Source: Planctomycetaceae bacterium
GTDB lineage: Bacteria; Planctomycetota; Planctomycetia; Pirellulales; Thermoguttaceae
Direction: 5' to 3'
DNA: 8,232 nucleotides
Assembly: GCA_031256755.1 (NCBI GenBank)
Contig: JAIRPZ010000137.1
Span: 1 to 8,232, forward strand
The translations under genes were made by a program, and so were the position numbers. Each line of letters opens with the position of its first letter. Position 1 is the stretch's first letter. Of this stretch, positions 1 to 4,920 are shown piece after piece. The notes under the pieces are model-generated. The model searched no databases and had not been told where the DNA came from. It worked only from the letters and a program-made list of their open reading frames with translations.

Positions 1-168
1 AAGGGTATTGGTGCAGAAAGAATCGAATAAAAGTGTCTGACCGATTCGTAACTCCCCTCTCCAAAGAGCGGGAATTGCTGTATACTTACCGGCTGTGAAC
101 AGGCGGCTGGAATCAAAGGAAACGTCCGCCGCTCCCGCAGTTTTTATTCGAAACATCCTTATATTGTT
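1..168. other. Non-coding stretch upstream of queF
   Basis: No gene can be supported here. On the plus strand, one frame stops at 28-30 and another at 96-98, so the tail of an upstream gene could end here, but neither tail resembles a family I know. On the minus strand a frame is open from an ATG at 156 to the left edge (52 codons). That length is not significant by itself, its AAGG lies directly against the ATG, and its peptide is not recognisable. The region does contain inverted repeats, listed separately. A TATACT hexamer at 81-86 lacks a fitting -35 box, so no promoter is called. Confidence 0.5.
23..151 (+). repeat. Long-range inverted repeat enclosing hairpins (possible structured leader)
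   Basis: TCGAATAAAA at 23-32 is the exact reverse complement of TTTTATTCGA at 142-151, giving a 10-bp closing stem around 109 nt. Inside it, 53-60 pairs with 65-73 (8 bp, one bulged C at 69, loop CCAA), and GGCGG at 102-106 pairs with CCGCC at 126-130. GCGGGA at 68-73 could instead pair with TCCCGC at 133-138, which would break the first hairpin. The outer stem ends 17 nt before the queF ATG. This could be a cis-acting RNA leader, a separate small RNA on either strand, or chance. No T-run follows any stem, so it is not an intrinsic terminator, and I do not see preQ1-I riboswitch motifs. Confidence 0.35.
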
Positions 169-525
169 ATGCTCGAAACGTTTGAAAATTCCTTTCCCAA
201 CCGGGATTATTTGATCGAAATCGTGTGTCCCGAATTCACCTCCGTCTGCCCGAAAACAGGGCAGCCCGATTTCGGAACCCTGACGTTCCAATATGTCCCG
301 GACAAACTCTGCGTCGAACTGAAAAGTTTGAAGATGTACTTGCAGCAATTTCGGAATCAAGGTATATTTTACGAAAATGTAACCAACCGGATATTGGACG
401 AATTGGCAGCACTGCTGAATCCCCGGCGGATCAAACTGACGGCTTCGTTCACTCCCAGAGGCGGAATTTCCACAACGGTTACCGTTGAATGGAGTCAAAA
501 CAATCAACAAGGAAAAACTACTTAA
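169..525 (+). CDS. queF: NADPH-dependent 7-cyano-7-deazaguanine reductase (preQ1 synthase)
   Basis: QueF reduces the nitrile of preQ0 to the aminomethyl group of preQ1 using two NADPH, a cytosolic step in queuosine synthesis for tRNA wobble position 34. The 118-residue protein is the short, single-domain (type I) form. Visible signatures are TSVCPKTGQPDFGT, with the nucleophilic Cys27 (Cys55 in Bacillus subtilis) and the catalytic Asp34; the QueF motif ELKSLKMY at 50-57, which marks the NADPH-binding family; FRNQGIFYENVTNRI, with substrate-binding Glu69; and FTPRGGISTTVTVEW near the C-terminus. ATG at 169 is the only ATG, GTG or TTG in frame after the stop at 49-51, and starting at MLETFEN matches short QueFs from other phyla. 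No SD is present before it. hisI follows after 10 nt, so the two are probably cotranscribed. Confidence 0.95.
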   Translation: MLETFENSFPNRDYLIEIVCPEFTSVCPKTGQPDFGTLTFQYVPDKLCVELKSLKMYLQQFRNQGIFYENVTNRILDELAALLNPRRIKLTASFTPRGGISTTVTVEWSQNNQQGKTT

Positions 526-535
526 GGATAAACGA

Positions 536-928
536 ATGACAGAAAACAGCGGATTGCATCCTGATTTTGCAAAGTGCGGCGGAATGGTGCCGGTCATTGC
601 CCAAGACAAAACGACCGGTACGGTACTAATGCTCGCCTACATGAATGAAGATGCCTACCTTGAAACCTTGCGGACAGGCAGGGCTGTTTATTTCAGCCGG
701 AGCCGGAACAAACTCTGGCGGAAAGGCGAAGAGAGCGGAAATGTTCAAAATGTCTCCGAGGTCTATCTCGATTGCGATGCCGACACGATTTTATTGAAAG
801 TCGAGCAAATCGGCGGAGCGGCTTGCCACGAAGGCTACCAAAGTTGTTTTTTCCGGCAGATCACGCCGGACGGCGTAAAAATTGCCGGAGAACGGATTTT
901 CGACCCGAAGTCCGTCTACAAAAAATAA
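536..928 (+). CDS. hisI: Phosphoribosyl-AMP cyclohydrolase
   Basis: HisI opens the adenine ring of phosphoribosyl-AMP, the third step of histidine synthesis, as a cytosolic zinc- and magnesium-dependent dimer. The 130-residue protein is the stand-alone cyclohydrolase without a fused HisE (phosphoribosyl-ATP pyrophosphatase) domain. It shows LMLAYMNEDA (31-40), YFSRSRNKLWRKGEESGN (52-69), and DCDAD (79-83) followed by ACHEGYQSCF. Cys80, Cys97 and Cys104 are the expected zinc ligands, and the aspartates of DCDAD bind magnesium. I chose ATG 536 over an in-frame ATG at 485, which lies inside queF. AAGG at 524-527, just after the queF stop, gives a suitable SD, and MTENSGLHPDF matches the usual length. 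No other his gene is in the window, so the pathway is scattered in this genome. Confidence 0.95.
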   Translation: MTENSGLHPDFAKCGGMVPVIAQDKTTGTVLMLAYMNEDAYLETLRTGRAVYFSRSRNKLWRKGEESGNVQNVSEVYLDCDADTILLKVEQIGGAACHEGYQSCFFRQITPDGVKIAGERIFDPKSVYKK

Positions 929-971
929 GACGCAAAATACAGCGTATAAAAACCGGACACAGAAAATCAGG

Positions 972-998
972 ATTCTGCTGTTTTCAATCAGGCAGAAT
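972..998 (+). repeat. Inverted repeat straddling the ilvC -35 box
   Basis: ATTCTGC at 972-978 is the exact reverse complement of GCAGAAT at 992-998, with a 13-nt loop. The arm centres are 20 bp apart, about two helical turns, and they flank the proposed -35 hexamer at 981-986. This would suit a dimeric repressor site controlling ilvC. It could also be an RNA hairpin at the 3' end of the queF-hisI transcript, but the bases after it (AAGAGTAC) contain no T-run, so it is not a standard intrinsic terminator. Confidence 0.35.
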
Positions 999-1009
999 AA
1001 GAGTACAAT
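981..1009 (+). promoter_or_regulatory. Putative sigma70-type promoter of ilvC
   Basis: TTTTCA at 981-986 (four of six matches to TTGACA) is separated by 17 bp from TACAAT at 1004-1009 (five of six to TATAAT). Transcription would start near 1016, giving a 5' leader of roughly 58 nt before the ilvC ATG. The 145-nt gap after hisI is much longer than the other same-strand gaps here, which fits a separate transcription unit. Confidence 0.5.
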
Positions 1010-1073
1010 TATCCGCCGTCAGCATCACTGCCGGCACAAACACAAACCTTTTCCTTTAACCCCCTTTTTATTG

Positions 1074-2078
1074 ATGGCTGTAACAATTTATTACGACAAA
1101 GATGCCGACCTTTCCAAACTTAAAGGCAAAAAAATTGCGATCCTCGGTTACGGTTCGCAAGGGCATGCCCACGCACAAAACCTTCGGGACAGCGGCTGTG
1201 ATGTCGTCGTCGGACAGCGCAAAGGTTCGCCGAATTACGATCTCGCTGTCAAAGACAAGTTCGCACCGGTTTCCATCGAAGAAGCCGTCAAACAGGCGGA
1301 TATCATTGTTCTGACTCTGCCGGACGAGTTGCAGGCGGACATTTTCGCCGCACAAATCCGCCCGAATCTTTCCAAAGGAAACATGATCGTTGCCGTTCAC
1401 GGATTTAATGTTCATTACGGGCTGTTCAATCTGCCGGAAGGCGTGACGGCGGTTTTGATTGCGCCGAAAGGTCCCGGTCATCTTGTCCGCAGCGAATTTG
1501 TCCGCGGCGGCGGTGTGCCGTGTCTCATCGGTCTTGATGCCGGTGCGGGCGATACGGAACGCCAAATCGGTTTGGCTTATGCCAAAGGTATCGGTGGTAC
1601 ACGCGCCGGCGTGATCGAAACGACCTTCAAAGAAGAAACTGAAACCGATCTTTTCGGCGAACAAGTCGTTTTGTGCGGCGGGGTTTCCGCACTTGTTCAA
1701 AACGCCTTTGAAACGCTGGTTGAAGCCGGATACCAGCCGGAGATGGCGTATTTTGAATGTATGCACGAACTCAAACTCATTGTGGATTTGCTCTATCAGG
1801 GCGGGCTGAATTACATGCGGTACAGTATTTCCAACACGGCGGAGTTCGGCGATTACACACGCGGCTCGCGGATTGTCGACAGCCGGACAAAAGAGGAAAT
1901 GAAAAAGATTCTGACGGAAATCCAGAACGGCGAGTTTGCCAAAGAGTGGCTGCTGGAAAATAAGGCGGGCGCACCGAAATTCAAGCGTCTGCGGGCGATT
2001 CAGCGGGAACATCAGGTCGAAGAAGTCGGCCGCCGCCTCCGAAAACTTATGTCGTGGATCGAAGCGAAGGAATTCTAA
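1074..2078 (+). CDS. ilvC: Ketol-acid reductoisomerase
   Basis: IlvC converts 2-acetolactate or 2-aceto-2-hydroxybutyrate into the 2,3-dihydroxy acids of valine, leucine and isoleucine synthesis by Mg-dependent alkyl migration and NAD(P)H reduction. The 334-residue length is that of the short class I enzyme. Visible are the Rossmann loop GYGSQG (25-30); the cofactor loop GQRKGSPN, whose Arg49, Lys50 and Ser52 suggest NADPH; VHGFN with His109; APKGPGHLVRSEF; the metal and catalytic acids in ETETDLFGEQ (Asp192, Glu196) and FECMHELKLIVDL (Glu228, Glu232); and SISNTAEFGD with Ser253. ATG 1074 gives the standard N-terminus (MAVTIYYDKDADLSKLKGKK). The frame is open back to 882, but that extension has no family match. 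No SD precedes the start, only a pyrimidine-rich tract (about 1048-1070). The next gene begins 1 nt after the stop. Confidence 0.96.
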   Translation: MAVTIYYDKDADLSKLKGKKIAILGYGSQGHAHAQNLRDSGCDVVVGQRKGSPNYDLAVKDKFAPVSIEEAVKQADIIVLTLPDELQADIFAAQIRPNLSKGNMIVAVHGFNVHYGLFNLPEGVTAVLIAPKGPGHLVRSEFVRGGGVPCLIGLDAGAGDTERQIGLAYAKGIGGTRAGVIETTFKEETETDLFGEQVVLCGGVSALVQNAFETLVEAGYQPEMAYFECMHELKLIVDLLYQGGLNYMRYSISNTAEFGDYTRGSRIVDSRTKEEMKKILTEIQNGEFAKEWLLENKAGAPKFKRLRAIQREHQVEEVGRRLRKLMSWIEAKEF

Positions 2079-2079
2079 T

Positions 2080-3324
2080 ATGACATCGGACGATTTTCAG
2101 TTTCAGGAATCGGCAGACGATCAGTTGCAGGAAAACACCGCACCGTTTACCATTAACGTGTCGGAGCGGGTGAAACGTCTGCCGCCCTATCTTTTTGCCG
2201 AACTTAATAAACTCAAATACGAAAAGCGGCGCACCGGTGCGGATGTCATTGACCTCGGTATGGGCAGTCCCAGTGACCCGCCGCACCATTTGATTACCGA
2301 TAAACTGATAGAAGTGGTCAAAAATCCGAAACTGCACGCTTACAGTCACGCCCGCGGAATTCCGCAACTCCGCAAGGAAGTCGCTGCCCGATACCTCAAA
2401 TATTACGGTGTCCGGCTTGACCCCGAAACCGAAACGATTGTCACCATCGGCTCGAAAGAAGGGCTCTCGCATCTTTGCCTTGCCCTGCTCGGCGCAGGCG
2501 ACATTGCGGTCGTGCCGTCTCCGTATTTTCCCGCTCATCTTCATGCGGTGATGCTCGCTTCCGCTAACGCGCTGCTGCTTGATGCCACCAAGCCGGAAAA
2601 ACTGCTGTCGAACATTGCTCACACGTGTCAGCATATTGCGCCGAAGCCGAAAGTCGTGATTGTTAATTATCCGCACAACCCGACCACCACCGTTGTCGAG
2701 CCGGAATTTTACACTGACCTCATTAAACTTTCCCGCCGCTACGGATTTATGATTGTCAGCGATATGGCTTACGGCGATTTGTGCTATGACGATTACCGTG
2801 CGCCGAGTTTTCTGGCGGCACCGGGTGCGATTGATGTCGGCATTGAAACGACAACGATGAGCAAGGGATACAGTATGGCGGGCTGGCGTATCGGTTTTTG
2901 CTGCGGGAATCCCGAAATTATCCGGGCATTGGCGACTGTGAAAACCTACTACGATTACGGAGTTTTTTCTCCGCTGCAAATTGCGGCGATTGCGGCGATA
3001 CGGCACGCTGACCGTGCGGTGGAGGCGCAAGCGAAAGTGTATCAAAAGCGGCGGGATGTGTTGTGCAGCGGCTTGCAGCGTCTCGGCTGGAACGTGGTGA
3101 AACCGAAAGCGTCTATGTTTGTCTGGCAGCAAATTCCGCCGGAGTGGCAGAAGAAGATGAGTACATTTGATTTTGCGATGAAACTGCTTCGGGAGGCGAA
3201 TGTTGTGGTGAGTCCGGGTTCGGCATTCGGCGAGGCGGGCGAGGGTTTTATGCGTTTGGCACTGGTTGAAAAGGAAGACCGCCTGCGTCAGGCGGTACGG
3301 CAAATCGGACGGGCATTGCGGTAA
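2080..3324 (+). CDS. alaC: AlaC-like PLP-dependent class I/II aminotransferase
   Basis: This cytosolic fold-type I aminotransferase most resembles Escherichia coli AlaC, which makes alanine from pyruvate with glutamate as amino donor. Of 414 residues, the region from about 30 follows AlaC closely: RLPPYLF, SHARGIPQLR (89-98), VTIGSKEGL (121-129), NYPHNPT with Asn200, SDMAYGD with Asp228 and Tyr231, SKGYSMAGWRIGF with the PLP lysine Lys262, DYGVFSPLQ, KASMFVW, and Arg392 as the likely carboxylate-binding arginine. The first 20 or so residues are an acidic extension not found in E. coli AlaC. ATG 2080 is supported by AAGGAA at 2067-2072. It starts 1 nt after the ilvC stop, so translational coupling is likely. 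Pyruvate is shared between the alanine and valine routes, which fits the pairing. Related enzymes include LL-diaminopimelate aminotransferases, so the exact substrate is inferred. Confidence 0.88.
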   Translation: MTSDDFQFQESADDQLQENTAPFTINVSERVKRLPPYLFAELNKLKYEKRRTGADVIDLGMGSPSDPPHHLITDKLIEVVKNPKLHAYSHARGIPQLRKEVAARYLKYYGVRLDPETETIVTIGSKEGLSHLCLALLGAGDIAVVPSPYFPAHLHAVMLASANALLLDATKPEKLLSNIAHTCQHIAPKPKVVIVNYPHNPTTTVVEPEFYTDLIKLSRRYGFMIVSDMAYGDLCYDDYRAPSFLAAPGAIDVGIETTTMSKGYSMAGWRIGFCCGNPEIIRALATVKTYYDYGVFSPLQIAAIAAIRHADRAVEAQAKVYQKRRDVLCSGLQRLGWNVVKPKASMFVWQQIPPEWQKKMSTFDFAMKLLREANVVVSPGSAFGEAGEGFMRLALVEKEDRLRQAVRQIGRALR

Positions 3325-3378
3325 GGTTTGCTGTTTAAGAGAGGTTTGCCCGGCCGATTTACACCGGCGGAACAGATT

Positions 3379-4794
3379 TTACAAAATGAAACGGCTCAAA
3401 TCTTCATCTTTGCATACGTCTTCAATCCGCTGCTTCACGTATTCCGCATCAACAATCACCTGCCCGCCGGAACGATCCGGCGCATCAAAACTTAACTCTT
3501 CCAAAAGACGTTCCATAATCGTGTAAAGCCGCCTCGCACCGATGTTCTGCATCTTTTGGTTAATCGAAAACGCATAACCTGCCAACGCGTCAATACCGTC
3601 CGGTTCAAATGTCAGTTCGACATTTTCCGTTTGCATTAACGCACGGTACTGCTTCGTGAGCGAGCCGTCCGGTTCGCTCAAAATCCGCACGAAATCTTCT
3701 TTGGTCAAATCCTTCAATTCGACTCTGATCGGAAACCGCCCCTGCAATTCCGGCATTAAATCGTTAGGATTCGACCGGTGAAACGCTCCGGCGGCAATGA
3801 AAAGCACATGATCCGTTTTGACATAACCGTATTTCGTTTGGATCGTTGTCCCCTCGACAATCGGCAGTAAATCCCGCTGCACACCCTGCCGGGAAACATC
3901 CGCACCATGCTGTTTTTCGCTGGCAACGATTTTGTCGATTTCATCAATGAAAATAATGCCCAGATTTTCGGCAAGTTCCACTGCCTGCTGCTGAATCTTT
4001 TCCTTGTTCATCAGCCGGTCGCTTTCCTGTTCAATGATAAAGTTCCTTTCTTACTTTACGGTCAAATCCCGCTTGGATCGGCTTTTCGGAGCAATTTTTT
4101 CAAAGATTTCCTGAAAGTCGATTTCCATATTTTCCATGCCGGGCATATTGCCCATCACCATCGGCACAGCCCGTGTTTCCGTGATGATGCTGACGGTACG
4201 TTCTTCCATTTTTCCGTCTTCGAGCATTTTTCGGATTTTTTCACGGTTGCGGTCATGCCGGACTTTATGCACGAGTTCTTCATCGCTTAAATCTTCGCTG
4301 TCGGCATTGTTTTCCTCCGTACCGTCTTCGTCATCATCATTGTCGTCTTCATCGTCCTCCCGCCGGCGTTTTGCTTTGGACGGCGGCGGCAGCAGCATAT
4401 CAACGAGGCGGTCATTGGCACGCCTCACGGCTTCTTCGTTGACTTTTTCCCGTTCTCCTTTTCGGACAATACCGAGGGCATTTTCGACAAGTTCCCGTAC
4501 CATACTTTCGACATCGCGTCCGTAATAACCGACTTCGGTATATTTTGTGGCTTCGACTTTGATGAACGGTGCGCCGGTCAGGGTGGCGAGGCGGCGGGCG
4601 ATTTCGGTCTTTCCGACACCGGTCGGACCGATCATCATGATATTTTTCGGCGAAATTTCTTTCCGCATGGATTCTTCGACATGCTGCCTCCGCCACCGGT
4701 TCCGCACGGCAATAGCCACGCTGCGTTTGGCTTCGTTTTGTCCAACAATATGTTTATCGAGTTCCGATACGATTTGACGGGGTGTTAATTCCAT
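3379..4794 (-). pseudogene. hslU: ATP-dependent protease ATPase subunit HslU, interrupted by one in-frame stop
   Basis: HslU (ClpY) is the AAA+ unfoldase hexamer that feeds substrates to the HslV peptidase. The frame spans 471 sense-or-stop codons, near normal length. Codons 1-247 hold IVGQNEAKRSVAIA, Walker A GPTGVGKT (56-63), the pore motif GYYG (89-92, commonly GYVG) and an I-domain with an acidic stretch (146-172). Codon 248 is TAA (4051-4053). Reading on in the same frame, TVK-stop-ERNFIIEQESDRL aligns with the family's TVxEAR..L..EE..KL segment, then come Walker B IIFIDE (280-285), VQRDLLPIVEG, arginine finger GRFPIR (Arg353), sensor 2 GARR (421-422) and the C-terminal LSRFIL. No frameshift is needed, so a single substitution, probably GAA to TAA, explains the break. 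It may be a recent pseudogene, a sequencing error, readthrough or a split gene. No hslV adjoins it. It converges on alaC with a 54-nt gap. Confidence 0.85.
4051..4053 (-). other. In-frame TAA splitting hslU, with an SD-like site after it
   Basis: On the minus strand the context is GTA AAG TAA GAA AGG AAC TTT ATC ATT. The stop replaces a residue that is usually acidic in HslU. AAAGGAAC lies directly downstream (plus-strand positions about 4042-4049), about 8 nt before an ATT codon. The first in-frame ATG is at 4011. Reinitiation could therefore in principle produce the C-terminal half (210 residues from ATG 4011), which has Walker B but not Walker A. Confidence 0.6.
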
Positions 4795-4802
4795 AAGTGT
4801 GG

Positions 4803-4830
4803 ATTATACCAATGACGGGAAAAATGGCAA
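4803..4830 (-). promoter_or_regulatory. Putative sigma70-type promoter of hslU, giving a leaderless start
   Basis: Read on the minus strand, TTGCCA (4830-4825, five of six) is 16 bp from a perfect TATAAT (4808-4803). Only 8 nt (CCACACTT) separate the -10 box from the hslU ATG at 4794, so transcription should start about 0-3 nt before the start codon. There is no room for an SD. Confidence 0.65.
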
Positions 4831-4857
4831 GACACGGGTACGGATTTTCGGTATAAT
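4829..4857 (+). promoter_or_regulatory. Putative sigma70-type promoter of the propeller gene
   Basis: AAGACA at 4829-4834 (four of six) is 17 bp from a perfect TATAAT at 4852-4857. The start would be near 4864, with a leader of about 57 nt. Its -35 box overlaps that of the hslU promoter at 4829-4830. The two -10 regions form an exact 8-bp inverted repeat (ATTATACC 4803-4810 and GGTATAAT 4850-4857). Confidence 0.65.
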
Positions 4858-4920
4858 GCAGACGGCAGGGGCAGGCATACTTTGTGTTTTATTTTTTTGC
4901 AGCAATTTCGGAGGAACTTC

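Noticed and set aside
1..156. Minus-strand partial gene starting at ATG 156
   Set aside because: 52 open codons are expected fairly often by chance, the AAGG touches the ATG, and no family is recognisable. The strand also forms the inverted repeats.
160..165. TATATT as a -10 box for queF
   Set aside because: It lies only 3 nt before the ATG with no -35 partner, so transcription would start inside the coding region.
120..168. preQ1 riboswitch before queF
   Set aside because: I looked for the compact hairpin with an A-rich tail and the conserved loop typical of preQ1-I and did not find it.
882..1073. 64-residue N-terminal extension of ilvC
   Set aside because: The extension overlaps the end of hisI, is Lys/Arg/His-rich and has no counterpart in the family. 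MAVTIYYDKDADL is the normal N-terminus.
1068..2012. Long minus-strand frame opposite ilvC (314 codons)
   Set aside because: It lies entirely antisense to a well-matched ilvC, its peptide is rich in Arg, Phe and His without any domain, and such frames arise from codon bias.
1936..2079. N-terminal extension of the aminotransferase into ilvC
   Set aside because: It overlaps ilvC in another frame. ATG 2080 has a good SD and gives the expected family length.
2047..3303. Long minus-strand frame opposite alaC (418 codons)
   Set aside because: It is an antisense shadow of a gene with complete catalytic residues. The Arg- and His-rich translation shows no recognisable motif.
3325..3378. Bidirectional terminator between alaC and hslU
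   Set aside because: Only a 4-bp CCGG stem with a 10-nt loop is visible, with no T-run on either side. Too weak to call.
4051..4053. TAA reassigned to an amino acid in this organism
   Set aside because: queF, hisI, ilvC, alaC, the propeller gene and hslU itself all end at TAA exactly where their families end.
4882..4920. TTG start at 4882 for the propeller protein
   Set aside because: It would put charged residues ahead of the signal peptide and ignore GGAGGA placed 5 nt before ATG 4921.
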